From the NCBI GenBank assembly GCA_003255065.1, contig QAOA01004437.1, positions 16,282 to 80,281 on the forward strand: a DNA stretch of 64,000 bases, given 5' to 3'. The position numbers and the translations under genes are program-made. The notes beneath the pieces were generated by a model, which was not told the origin of the DNA, did not search any database, and saw only the letters and a list, made by a program, of their open reading frames with translations. This stretch comes from Cercis canadensis. Taxonomy: Eukaryota; Streptophyta; Magnoliopsida; Fabales; Fabaceae. How positions within the stretch are numbered: the stretch's first letter is position 1; every line of letters begins with the position of its first letter. Positions 33,818-44,929 of the stretch are shown here, one piece after another.

Positions 33818-35560
33818 ATGGGAGCGATGATAGCGGAAGAATGAAAAATGAGGATTGCCAAGTTTGACGGTAACAATTTTGGTTCCTAGAAGATGCAGAT
33901 TTAAGACTATTTGTATCAGAAGAAGTTGCATCAATCTCTTTTGGAAAAAAAAAAAAGCCAAATTCTATGTCGGATAAAGATTGGGAGTTGCTAGATAGAC
34001 AAGCACTAGGAGTCATTCGTTTGACATTAACTCAAATGTCGCTTTTACTATCAAGAATGATAAGACGACTGCAAATTTGATGAAAGCATTATCAAATACA
34101 TATGAGAAGTCATCCGCTTTGAATAAGGTATATATGATGCATTATCTATTTAATTTAAAAATGGATGATGGTTCTCCTATTCCTAATCATATTAATTACT
34201 TCAATATGATTATTAGTCAATTGAGTTCTGTTGATGTTAATTTTGATGATGAAATAGAAGCTCTAGTATTGTTATCCTCTTTGCCGAATAGTTGGGAGGC
34301 AACTGTGACTACAATTAGTAGATCTTTTGGAGCAAATAAATTAAAATATAATGATATTCGAGATTTGATTTTGAGCGAGGATATTCGCAGAAAATCAATG
34401 GGAGAATCATCTGGGTCTGCTTTGAGTACCGAAAGCAGGGGAAGAACAACTAAATGAGGTGACGATAGAGGAAGATCTAAGTCTAGAAAGAGAAGTTAGT
34501 CTAGACCCAGCAATCCAACTTGCTAGAACTGTGATAAGGAGGGACATCTCAGAAGGGATTGTAAGCAGAAGAAGAACCAGCAACATAATGATGATTCTGC
34601 AAATGCAACAACTGAAGAAATTGCATATGCTCTAATTTTAAGTGTTGACAGGCCGACATCCAGATAGGATCTTGGATTTTAAACTTTGGTGCTTCTTTTC
34701 ATACTACCTCATAGAGAGAGTGTTTGAGAAATTATGTGTTTGGTAATTTCGGAAAAGTTCATCTTGCTAATGATAAACCTCTAAGTATTGTGAGGAATGG
34801 TGAAGTTCATATAACGACAACTAATACAACTGTGTGGAAATTAAAAAATGTTAGGCATGTTCCTGGATTGAAAAGGAATTTAATTTTCATAGGACAACTT
34901 GATGATGATGGACATTCAACAACTTTTGTTGGCGGTTCATGGAAAATCACCAAAGGTTCTATGGTTGTAGCATGTGGAAATGAGTCTGGGACCCTTTATA
35001 TGACCTCAAGCACAAAAGACATTGTGGCAGTGGCTAATTCAGAAATTAATTCAAATACCTAGAAAATACCAAAGGTTATATGAGTGAGAAAAGGATGAAG
35101 ATAATGGCATCAAAGGAAAAATTGTCTTATTTGAAGTCTATAGACGTTGGCATTTATAAGGATTGTATTTTTGGCAAATAGAGAAATGTCAGTTTCTCCA
35201 AAGCTGGAAGGGTGCCTAAGATAGAAAAGCTAGAGCTTGTTTATACAGATGTATGGGGTCCCTCGCCTGTATCATCTCTTGGTAGCTCACGTTATTATGT
35301 CACTTTCATTGATGATTCCACTTGTAAGGTATGTATTTATTTTTAAAAAATAAATCTAATATATTTGATACTTTTAAAAAGTAAAAATTTCAGGTAAAGA
35401 ATGAATCTGGTAAAAAGATAAAATGTCTACGGTCTAATACTAGTGGTGAGTATAGCATCAAAGAGCTCAAAGATTTATGTGCAGTGAATGGAATTCGGAT
35501 GGAGAAAACTATTCCTAAAACACCATAGCAAAATGATGTTGCTGAGCGTATGAACATAAC
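33818..35560 (+). pseudogene. Copia-C gag, protease and partial integrase
   Basis: The gag start near 33818 is broken by stops. 34077-34457 is open and shows the Copia gag core (L-S-S-L-P-x-S-W and D-I-R-D-L-I-L-S-E). A zinc knuckle follows at about 34530-34565 (C-x2-C-x4-H-x4-C). The protease site near 34690 is damaged. 34724-35062 holds the late protease and pre-integrase region (N-V-R-H-V-P-G-L-K-R-N-L). Integrase shows C-x2-G-K-Q-like, T-D-V-W-G-P and the second-Asp region in broken frames up to 35555. Stops throughout. Confidence 0.82.
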
Positions 35561-35561
35561 T

Positions 35562-35807
35562 TTGATATTTTATTATTATTTTTATAGTTGGAGTATTTAT
35601 GTACTTTCATCTATTAATAATGTTGTCCAAGTCTTCTAGTATTTAAAGGCTGCTAGCCACCTCTTGTAGCGTGTAAGTGCAGCCATGGACGTAGGAGGAC
35701 TTTCTCCGAACCACGTAAAATTTTTGTGCACTCCTTTTGTCTATCTTTCTCTTTAATTTTCTTTCAATTAATTCTACGAGCGTAGAAAGTTTTCGCCCTA
35801 CCTAACA
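35562..35807 (+). repeat. Copia-C LTR 3, 3' third only
   Basis: Matches LTR 1 and LTR 2 from gatattttattatt to the end ccctacctaaca. It starts abruptly inside integrase, so the junction near 35560 is a deletion breakpoint. The kinase relic begins within 100 bases on the other side. Confidence 0.85.
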
Positions 35808-35901
35808 CACAAGATTATTCCAAAATCGCTATATTGGGTCTAATCTTATCACAAAAGAAAAATGCCAACACGACATTTCCATCAATGAGATAAGAAATTA
35901 C

Positions 35902-36955
35902 CAGAAGACATTGAAGCTTCATTACAGCTTTAATACTCTCCCTCGAGGTTGCACCCTCCGGCCAATCCAACCTACCCCTTCTCACATACTTCTTAGCGTG
36001 TCGGCTGAACATGCAAAATAAATTAAATAGTCATTCATTATATCTATGTTGTCCAAAGTAGAAGTCATGTTTAGAACACCAAAACAAATACAATTTTCAA
36101 CAGGTGAAGTCACTTAATCTACTTTCTTCAACATGTGATACAAATGCAATATATATCGCACGGATAACTCCATCCAAGTCCTATAGACATAATCAGACGA
36201 AAATGATATTGCAACATACAATTTGCTATAAGTTCACTCATAAAACATAAGCACTCTAATTTCTCTTTGTAATACCATACTATTTGCCATATAAATATCA
36301 TAAGTCAATTAATTTATTCAGTATATATACCAAGGATAACTTCAGGTGCTCAATAATGATGTGTTGATACAATGTAATTCTCATCTTCTCTCTCATAAGT
36401 TGTGCTGCCAAAATCAATAACCTTGATGGCACTTGAGATTGGAACACTCTTGAAATAAGAACTTGGTGATCTAGATGAACTCTGTTTAAAATTAAAATAA
36501 AAAGGATCTAATAAATTGTCCATGAACTATGAAAATTGCTTATTCAAAAAGCCATGTATACAGAAATGATAATACCTTGTAGTCGGGAATCTTAACATGC
36601 TCTGGTGAAACTAGAATTATGTTTTCAGGCTTCAAGTCAGTATGGATCATGTGCAAATCATGCATGACTGTAATTTCACAAAGAAAAAAAAAATTGTTAG
36701 GAAGGTGACTCAAGCTCAAAAAGATGTCTTGCCATATTACAACTAAAACAACGATAAAAATGTGATACAAATAAGAGGCAATAGTACACCACCTAATGGT
36801 AACCATGCATAGTAATATGTAAAATTTCTACTGTGCAAAGTGAAAAAACCCCAAAAAAAAAAAAACTAGTTCAGGTAAATACTACACACAAGCTACACAT
36901 TCCAATAGTGGTCTGCCAATCTCGCGGACAAGATCAATGGGAAATGAGTAATAAC
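35902..36955 (-). pseudogene. LAMMER (AFC-type) protein kinase, four exons, dead
   Basis: Minus-strand exons with plant splice signals: about 36950-36886 (F-P-I-D-L-V-R-E-I-G-R), 36667-36576 (catalytic loop H-T-D-L-K-P-E-N, ending K-I-P-D-Y-K, GT donor), 36481-36331 (V-I-D-F-G-S, then H-H-Y-stop-A-P-E-V) and 36004-35902 (K-Y-V-R-R-G-R-L-D-W-P). AFC kinases are nuclear dual-specificity kinases that phosphorylate SR splicing factors. A TGA replaces the Arg of the H-Y-R-A-P-E motif. The exon(s) for the E-H-L-A-M-M-E-R region between the third and fourth exons are missing, and the N-lobe and C-terminus are absent. Retained introns indicate a DNA-level duplicate, not a retrocopy. Confidence 0.88.
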
Positions 36956-37180
36956 TTGGGGTCATGTGTTTACTGATACCTGTCTATTAGGACTATAAAA
37001 ACCATGTTTTAACACTAAATTCCTACCTACATTATGAATAAATTCCCCTTAAACATGGTATTTAATCCATGAATTGGTGTTTTTAGGTACTAATATGTTT
37101 GACCAAGCAAAAAGAAGAATTTAGAAGAAATTCATGGAGAAAAATGCAAGGAGACATGCTTAATTTGAAGTCCTGATAAG

Positions 37181-37490
37181 GACACGGGCATGCACACACT
37201 CGTGCTTCCCTTGTGTCTAACCTCCAGAAGCTGCTACTCAAGCTCAGTGATGAACACGGCCAAGATAAAATAAGACACGGTTGTGTGTGAAGCCGTGTTA
37301 ACCAATCAGAGTTGCACAATTGGAGAACACACCCAGAGCAAGAAGACACACGGACCATGTCTAAGGAACATGGGCTGAAGCAGAGAAGAACACGGTCGTG
37401 CCTGAAACCGTGTTTGAAGACCAAGAAAGCACTCCAAGTGACACACCAAGTTAGAAAGTAAGACACGGCCGTGTCAAGGCCGTGTTCGAG
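37181..37490. repeat. palindromic ACACGG/CCGTGT array in LTR
   Basis: acacgg or ccgtgt words occur near 37182, 37255, 37275, 37293, 37350, 37390, 37408, 37463 and 37480. gacacggccgtgtc at 37462-37475 is a perfect palindrome. Spacer words such as ctccaagtgacac also appear in the reverse solo LTR at 40241-41113. Confidence 0.75.
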
Positions 37491-38182
37491 CAATGTCTAA
37501 TTGGAAAACCTAAACTCCACAAAAGTATAAATAGGAATTGGATGAGAGAAGAGGGGGGGCCGTCTTCTTGGAGAAGAAAAGGAGAGGAACCAAAGCACGA
37601 AGAGCAATAATTAGGATTCGATCTACACCTAGTTTTTCTTCCTTTCATCTCATGTTGAATTTTATCTATTTGATTTTACTAAATTTAGTCATGAGTAGCT
37701 AAACTCTTAGTGTTAGGGGCTTGATGTAATTCGTTTGTGATGAGGTTTCAAGACTGAATGGAATCACTTTAGTACAATTCTTATTGTTGAATGGAATTTG
37801 CTGATCTTAATGTGTTTGAATGATTGGCCCCCATTCGAATAGGTTAATGATTCGTGTTGATGCTAGGAATAGTAAGATATGAATATGCTTCTATAAATTC
37901 TATCATAAATTGAGTTGATCTAGGAATAGATGACTTAGTTTGTGTGGCTTAATGTTAATTCCCTTTGGACTTGAGCACCTGGATAATTTAATTGAACCAA
38001 GGAATTGGGCGATTAACTAGGATAGGGAGGATTGCTTCTCTAAGGAATTGGAGTCAATCAAATTATGGAAAGTAGCCAGCAACAAGGGAATTGTGACTGA
38101 AGTAATTAGTTCTTTATTGATCCAAAGGTTATTTTGTCTATGAAGTTACCGAACATGCAAGCGAATGAAATCAACCCCTAAC

Positions 38183-39485
38183 TGATGAGACGTTATTTTA
38201 CACTATTTGTTTCCCTTATACTTAATCTTTTAGTGTGTGTTTCTAGTGATTTTTATGACCCTTAGACATGTTTTGGAGACTTGGACTTGTTGGTGCTTAT
38301 AGATTTTAATTGCATAACTGTTGAATTCTGGCACTGCTTACATTTTTCACCATATCTTGGGCTACAGATATCCGATTGATGTGATTCTAGTTTCGTTGGA
38401 AAGCTGACAGAAACTTATACATTTCATATGAAGAGCCCAGAAGCTGATTCTCTCTTCTGGACAACTGAAATTCTTGTGCAAGCAGTCCAGATTTTCTGCA
38501 TCTGCCCAGCATTGACTGATTCCTTTCCTTAGGTCTGCCTATTGGACCAGAGCATGTTTATTTGGGCCAACATCTGCTTATTGGGCCAGCACACATGACA
38601 CTAGGGCTTGATCACCTTTTTACCATTAAAGTTTTAGGAAACTAGGTTTATTTTGTAATTAGGAAACTTAGATAAGGCAGTCAGCTAGTATTTATTCTCA
38701 AGTTGTTGAGAAAAATATACCACATTACCACCTTGCAATCAGAAGCTGCTGCTGCTGCCTCCTATTGCTGATTTCGAATTTCTACCTTTGCTTTGTGTTG
38801 AAGTCTTCCATGGAAGGCTAAGTTCTTTCGTAATCAATTCAAGAGGAGCCAAACTTAATAATCCAGAGTTCCTGTACTTCAACCGGGTTTGATTTAATTT
38901 AATTTGAATTACTGCTTCTTCCCTTCTTCATGTGATTGAATGGTACTTTGATTACATGCTTTGTATGAATTTAAATCGGTTGATTAGATTCATAACAGTA
39001 ATCAGATTGATAATCATACTTTAAAGGTCTTTAATATATGGTTAACTTGGACAATTCGATTCTTAAATTAATCTGGACTTAGTGATATAAAACGGTTGCC
39101 TAGATTCTTAATTTCATGATTAATTGAATCCTGATTGGTAAATCAGTAGGAATTCTAAGTGCTACTATTAAGGTTCTAGGTAACATTTAACTAAGAATTA
39201 AATCAGACTTAGGTTATCTTTAGTGAACAAGGATGAATTAGGGTTTGGTTGCCTGCTTGAGTTGATTACATTTTCTCTTACTTGATAAATTCAGTTTATT
39301 GCTTTCTAGATTCTTAACATTCTGCATTCAACACAACCCCCCCCCCCCCCCTTTTATTATGTTCTTGCTTAAGTCCTACTAGATTAGTTGTTCTGGTGAA
39401 TCCTTGGGAGACGACACTGGTTGCATCCTATACTACAAATTAGTTGCAATTAGTAGTTTAATTTTGTACGGTTCGGCACCCGTCA
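38183..39485 (+). mobile_element. nested solo LTR (1.3 kb)
   Basis: Starts tgatgagacgtt and ends ttcggcacccgtca, with target duplication ctaac at 38178-38182 and 39486-39490. No coding domain. It contains a C-run near 39338-39352. The end pattern (gggagacgacactggttg, gcaattagtagtttaattttgtacggttcggcacccgtca) is typical of LTR retrotransposon LTRs; the family is not assigned. Confidence 0.88.
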
Positions 39486-39743
39486 CTAACCTTCATACTT
39501 ATATCGTAAATCTCATAGTTAAATTGTTGTCCAAGTTGTTTGCTTAATCATTTAAGTATTGTTACTTTACTTAATTACAATAATTATTTTAAGGCTGCCT
39601 TCGATCCAAAGTGTTATTCCTTCAAATAGAACCAATATTGGAGAAATTGGTAATTGCTTGCGTTAATTCCTGAGGATGATACTCTACTCATTTTTACTAC
39701 TTGTGTGACTCGGTACACTTGCCAGAAAAAGTCCATCATTTAC

Positions 39744-40240
39744 CCATCACATATGAATAGTCCAATTCACTTATGAATCCAATTTACGCATAGAAGAACG
39801 TAAGGAATAGTCATGAACACAGCAGCAAACAAAAATAATTCTTACAAAGCAATTCGCACCAAAAGCCTTCAACTCAAGTGGGAGAGAGAAGCAATGTTTG
39901 CAAGGCGAAATCCAAGGAAGGAAGAGAGCGAGAGAAAGTGGAAGAGAGAAACAACATAACAATATGACATTGACCTCAACAGAAATCATCAGAAAATAGA
40001 CATGTTTTCTTTAGGTGTGCATTGAGATTGATTCAAAATTGATGTGTGGAAATCATCAAAAATGGAAATTTAAGAATATTGTACATATTTCCACTTTCTC
40101 TAGCATTGCACCCGGGCAGTTCTTCCGTGCCATATAGCACTTTTCATTTAGATCAAGATCTTCTAATGCACTTTAAAGGATAAAATGAACACTTCTTCAC
40201 CTTTAAATTAATAATGGTTGAGATCATTACACATCATTCT
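39744..40240. other. intergenic DNA between solo LTRs
   Basis: No supported gene. The purine-rich stretch 39880-39955 gives a short minus-strand open frame by composition. The attct at 40236-40240 is the left target duplication of the next LTR. Confidence 0.45.
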
Positions 40241-41113
40241 TGTAAGAGAATATCGTGACCTATACAACCAATTGACAAAACCAGAAGCAAATACCAGCAA
40301 TACAAAAAGCTAAACCAGAAAAGCTAATAAAACAGTAAATCAAGATAAGAAGAACAACACCAGAGATTTATGTGGTTCAGCCAAGTTGCTTACATCCACG
40401 AGAGAGAGCATTCCACTATGATTATCATCATCAAGATTAGATCTTCCTTACAATAGAATCCCCCTTGGTTTCAGTTCTTGAACCTTGCAGCATATGCAAT
40501 CAGAACCCAAGCCTCACTCTATCTCTTTCTCTCTCAATCTCTCTGATTCTTTCCTTATCTAGTATCTCACAAGTCTAGAAACTCTAATTGCACATTATGC
40601 CATCCTTCACACATCACACGTTTATATATACATCAATCGCAAGTCGGTTATGGCCAGTAACTAACTAATAACTGATTTCTGAGACACAACACGCCCTCGA
40701 CACTGCTGTGTCTGTAGTCCAAGGACCTCACTTAAGTGACACACCCCATGTCATTAAATCTCTAGCCCGTGTCTTGAGATCAGACACGCCCGTCTTTATA
40801 TGATACGCCCCACGTCTGAGTTCCAGAGACTTACTCCAAGTAACACGTTCAATCCCACCATGAACACGCCCATGTTTCATCTCCAGAAATGACACGTCCA
40901 AACTCTCCAATGAACACGCCCCATGTTCCTGCCCGTGTCTAACCTGCAGAGACCAAGTCTAAGTGACACGGCCTTCTCCATCAATGCACATGCCCATGTC
41001 ACATCCCGTGCCTTCATTCTAGAGATGATGCTTAAGTGACACGGTCTGCTCCATAAGTGAACATGGTTGTGTCTCCTGCCCATGTTCCACTTACTCAAGG
41101 GCTGATCATCACA
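40241..41113 (-). mobile_element. solo LTR of the Copia-A family, reverse, expanded
   Basis: On the minus strand it starts tgtgatgatcagccc and ends ctcttaca, matching the Copia-A LTR start (tgtgatgatttgctc) and end (tttcttaca), with shared internal blocks such as gtaagcaacttggctgaacc and the t-c-agagagattgagagagaa stretch. Target duplication attct lies at 40236-40240 and 41114-41118. At 873 bases it is over 220 longer than the Copia-A LTRs. The excess is a diverged tandem array (about 40690-41100). Confidence 0.9.
40690..41100. repeat. diverged tandem array with ACACG words in LTR
   Basis: About seven units of 45-75 bases, most beginning (a)agtgacac(g/a) and ending before the next aagt; for example near 40735, 40780, 40840, 40890, 40963 and 41036. 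Each carries cccatgt or cccgtgt words. The intact Copia-A LTRs have only one such region, so the array expanded in this lineage. Confidence 0.75.
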
Positions 41114-41227
41114 ATTCTATTAAAAAATCTTATAATTGATAATTAATAATCCTCCACCTCTGCCTAAACCATTTCCTTCATAGTTCATAAGACCTCCATT
41201 GGCACCACCACTGCCACCACCACTACC

Positions 41228-43764
41228 CAGTGACGGATGAATAAAGAACTCAATAGGGGTGCCAAAAACAAAATAAAATTCTCATAATAATAAATAAAAA
41301 TTCTTGATTCAAAGATTAATACATACATTTATCGAAATTGAGCATGATGTTCTTTCATGTCATAAAATTCATCAATAATAGATTATGTATCAAATGTTTC
41401 AGCAATTCTTCTCTCAATATAAGTGATCATAGAATCAGCAAGAAAATCATCTTCCATCTTATTTCTAAGCCTGCTTAGCAAAAAAATATGATATCTGACT
41501 AGTAGCAGTTGAAACAAGAAGAGTCAATATGAGGCGAATCAAATGATTTATCAAAGGATAAACCAAAGCCTTTTTAGTTCTAAATAATCCTTGGCATAAC
41601 TCAGAAACTATTGACAAGTTCTTCAATTCAGGATGTCAGGGAACATCAAGCTCATAATGTTGCTTTCCATTTGAGATGCAACTTCTCTTGTTCTGTGAAA
41701 TCATCAGGATAAAATCTACCTGCTAACTAAAAAATATGGTCAACATTCAGCAACTTATAATTATCTTTTGGCTTCAAAGATGAACTAAGAGAAAGCATCT
41801 CTATTGTGTTGTCATTGAACCTGCTATTAAGTTCTTGCAATTGTGTATCAATAGTAACAATGAACAAATTAATACGGTAATGGTGTTTTGTTGAGACATA
41901 ATCAACATTTTTACAAAATCTACCTCTTGTAGGAATGTAAGAACACTTCATATTAGGAATATCAATTTTCACGTTTCTCACCAAATAATATGATTTCTTT
42001 TAAAAAAATTCTCCCAGCCTGATTCCCTCATTCTTTGAAGCAAGAGTTTTGTAGTGGACACTAGATTCATTGCATTTAAGATATCTTGGTCCTTGCGTTG
42101 TAAAGCTTGGCAAAGATCACGACTAACACCCAAGATGTCCCTCATAAGATGTAAAAGAAAGATGAAGTCAAATGATTTAATAGCATCTAAAGCTACATAT
42201 GCATCACCACGAAGAGAATAATTACCTTCTTTAGAGCTACTTTCAAGAACTTCACAAGTAGCATCAAACATGCATAACAAGCGTTGAATATAATTCAAAT
42301 GAGAACCCCATCAAGTATCCCCTACTCACTTCAAAATGCCTATTTGATTAAGCGCAGTCCTGTTTCAATCTAATCATTATCAATCAAATTTGAAATGATA
42401 GTGGGTTGAGCACTCTTTAACTGATCATGGCACTTGGGAGAAACAGTTACAACATTGACAATAGATGTTAACTTTGAGAAAAATTGATGAATAGGACTAA
42501 CTTCTCTAGCAGCTGTAACTAGTGCCAATTGCAAATCATAAGCAAGACAATGAAGATAATATGCATTAAGGGCATTCTTTCAAGAATAATGTTTGTAATC
42601 AATTCCACTCACCACGCATATTACTTGCTTCATCATAACCTTGACCTCGAAGATTTTGAATGCTAAGATTATTACGAGAAATAATAGACATTATTTCATT
42701 TTTCAAAGTCAAAGATGAAGTTTCTACAACATGAACAAGATCAAAGAATCTCTCTTGAATATACCCATCTTTGTCCACAAATCTCAAAACCACAGCCATT
42801 TGTTCTCTTTTGGACTCATCCCATGCCTCATCAATAATAATGCAAAATTTAGAATCACCAATCTCTTCACGAATTGTAGCATGTACTCTTCGAGTAGAAA
42901 TAGACAATATTCCCTTTTGAATGCTATGTGAGATATATTGAGCATTTCCAAGAGCATTATCAAGAACAACATTAGAAACATCTTGGTCATAAGATGGTAG
43001 AAGCTCAATCAACTCAATAAAATTTCCCCTATTCAATGATTCAAGACTTTTATCATAACCTCTAAATGCACATACTTGAAAGGTGAGTCATTGAACTGCA
43101 TCAATGGAAGTCTTTAGTTGTAAACGATTATTTGCAATAATTTCTGCACTTTGCCTATGAAATACTTTGTCTATATGTTGGGATTGTGCCATCAAATCAT
43201 CACAACATTTCACACAAATATTGTGTGGTGAATTGGGAGAAAATCCAACATGGCCTAGAAATGCACAATTCTTTCCATCATTTACTTTCTTCCAATTTTG
43301 AAACCCAACTTCTGAAAATGCATTTTCCCCATCATTCCGACTACTAGAATTAAATTAGTACTAAACAAATAACAAGGTAAACAAAATGTTGCATTCTTTT
43401 CTGGTGAATATTCCAACCAACTAGGAAATTGTTTATACCAAGAAGGTTGAAAACAACGACATTTCTTTTCTCCAGTTGCTAGAAATAAACACTCAGTAGG
43501 CTTATAAGATCTAGCAATTATGTAAGCTCGACGAACTTTGTCTTGCTAATCAATAGGAAATGTCCAAATTGGGTCACGTAATCTAGGATCCTTTTCTAAT
43601 GAAGAAACATCAACTTCTTTTTCTATTCTTGGAACTTTGAAAGTGGAATGATGTTGTTCATCATTAGTCAACTGAGTACTTGATATAGGAGAATAATGAT
43701 CAACTTCAGGAGGTTGAATAGATTTTCTCTTAAAATAACCACTGATAGTAGATGGTTTTCCCAT
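41228..43764 (-). pseudogene. hAT transposase, zinc finger MYM/TTF type
   Basis: Read from the ATG at 43764. The N-terminal S-G-Y-F-K-R-K segment is followed by the TTF-type zinc finger region (D-P-x-x-R, then W-L-E-Y-S, C-L-P-C-Y-L-F) up to about 43200, with breaks. 43036-42599 is the DUF4371-like transposase core (I-I-I-D-E-A, G-Q-G-Y-D-x-A-S-N-M). 42298-41978 and 41984-41727 continue it, and 41660-41335 shows the C-terminal hAT dimerisation region (L-L-V-S-T-A-T-S). Stops and shifts separate all parts. A candidate left terminal repeat, cagtgacggatgaataaag, begins at 41228. The right end was not fixed. Confidence 0.85.
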
Positions 43765-44526
43765 TCTTAAAAATTTTCTTCTCCTATATTATCATGTATG
43801 ATAGTAAAATTAATACATTTAACAACAACTAATGCACAAAAGTAAAATAAATTATTAGACATTATAAATAAGTTATACTTCAACTAGTTTTCTTATGTAC
43901 AATTAACTTTATTGTAATCCCTAACAAATTAGAATAGGAAATAACGAATAACGAATAAAAAAACTAAAATAGTGTAAATTGAAAGAACATGAAAATAGAA
44001 AAAAAAAAAAAAAAGTAGTTACCAAAAGATTTGTCACTAGCTGCAAGTAGAGAAGCACACAAATCAAATAGTAATGACCTGGCTCCGATACATGGCTGCT
44101 TGTGAGTTGCGAATCGTTCTCAAAAGCCAGAATCCGTCTCAATCCTTCCCCTTTTGTTTTGTGTCTTTTATTGAGTAAAGACTAAAATCTAAAAACTTTT
44201 GCTGTTGTGCCACAATTTTTTTTTAAATTTTTTTTAATACTAAAGAGTGTCGGACCATTACTTAAAGAATTTTTTAATACTAACTAATTCGTGAAGAGTG
44301 AGTAAATTTTCAAAATTGAAGAAGTCTTTGGGGGGCCCACCTCAAGTACAAGGTTAACTATTTTACTAACTTACAAAAAAAAAAAAATTAAATGGCCCCC
44401 CACAATCCTTCGCTGCCGCCCTCCACCTACCACTTTTTCCACCAAATTCTGTAACATACCTGAATCCGAACCCGTATCCTAAACCGGTACACCCACCGCC
44501 TCCTTCTCCAACTCCACAACACACTT
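43765..44526. other. hAT 5' flank and unrecognised GC-richer sequence
   Basis: 43765-44330 is AT-rich hAT flank. Words such as ggggggccc (44329) and ggccccccacaatccttcgc (44393) resemble hAT ends, but I could not pair them. From 44400 the DNA becomes GC-richer and is then cut by Copia-D. It continues at 49549. On the minus strand it gives a Gly-rich open frame of no known family. Confidence 0.4.
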
Positions 44527-44929
44527 TATTAGAGTTTGTAAGCTGCGGAAGCAAGAATCATGAAGATATGGATTCTGCAGATAGATTATGCAGCAGAAAC
44601 CATATCAGAAAGCAGAGAAATTAAGCAAGAAAATGAGATACGAGAGAGAGAGAAGAGGAAGGGAAAGCTTCAGTAAAAGAAAGAGTAAAATGAATATTCT
44701 GAACTGTTGAATTCTCATTCACGTGTATCACACATATATAGCAACTGCCAGCTCAGCAAGGCAGTTGAATTAACAAACTAACTTTCTAAAATAATCTACT
44801 TAGCTGGCTAACCATGCTTAGCTGGATAACCACCTGAGTTACATTAACTATAGTCAACTAACTGCCTAACCACAGTTAACTAATAATGCCTAACTACCAT
44901 CAAAGACCTCAACCTTCTTACTTCTAACA
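44527..44929 (-). repeat. Copia-D LTR, left (3' LTR in element sense)
   Basis: 403 bases. On the minus strand it starts tgttagaagtaag and ends ctctaata, so the expected final CA is TA in both LTRs. It differs from the partner LTR at two bases near its left end. Confidence 0.96.

Larger units (their letters stand above)
31905..35807 (+). mobile_element. Copia-C: rearranged, truncated LTR retrotransposon
   Basis: Order: complete LTR (31905-32996), a 29-base spacer with an initiator-Met primer site, a second complete LTR (33026-33782), another primer site (tggtatcaaagc), gag to mid-integrase (33790-35560), then only the 3' third of an LTR (about 35562-35807). Reverse transcriptase and RNase H are absent, and integrase is cut off just after its Q-N-x-V-A-E-R segment. 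No matching target duplication was found at the outer ends, as expected after deletion or unequal recombination. Confidence 0.88.
36974..39738 (+). mobile_element. Gypsy-like solo LTR with a solo LTR nested in it
   Basis: Starts tgatacctgtctatt and ends agaaaaagtccatca, with target duplication tttac at 36969-36973 and 39739-39743. Removing the nested 38183-39485 insertion leaves about 1.46 kb. It has no internal domain and is therefore a solo LTR. The right end (cctgaggatgatactctactca, acttgtgtgactcggtac) is of a style seen in plant Gypsy LTRs; the superfamily is my inference. Region 37180-37500 is an array of acacgg and ccgtgt words, including a perfect 14-base palindrome at 37462-37475. Confidence 0.85.

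Noticed and set aside
37083..37493. Cys/Ser-rich 136-codon minus frame as a secreted peptide gene
   Set aside because: It lies inside a solo LTR over the palindromic array. The composition comes from the repeated acacgg words.
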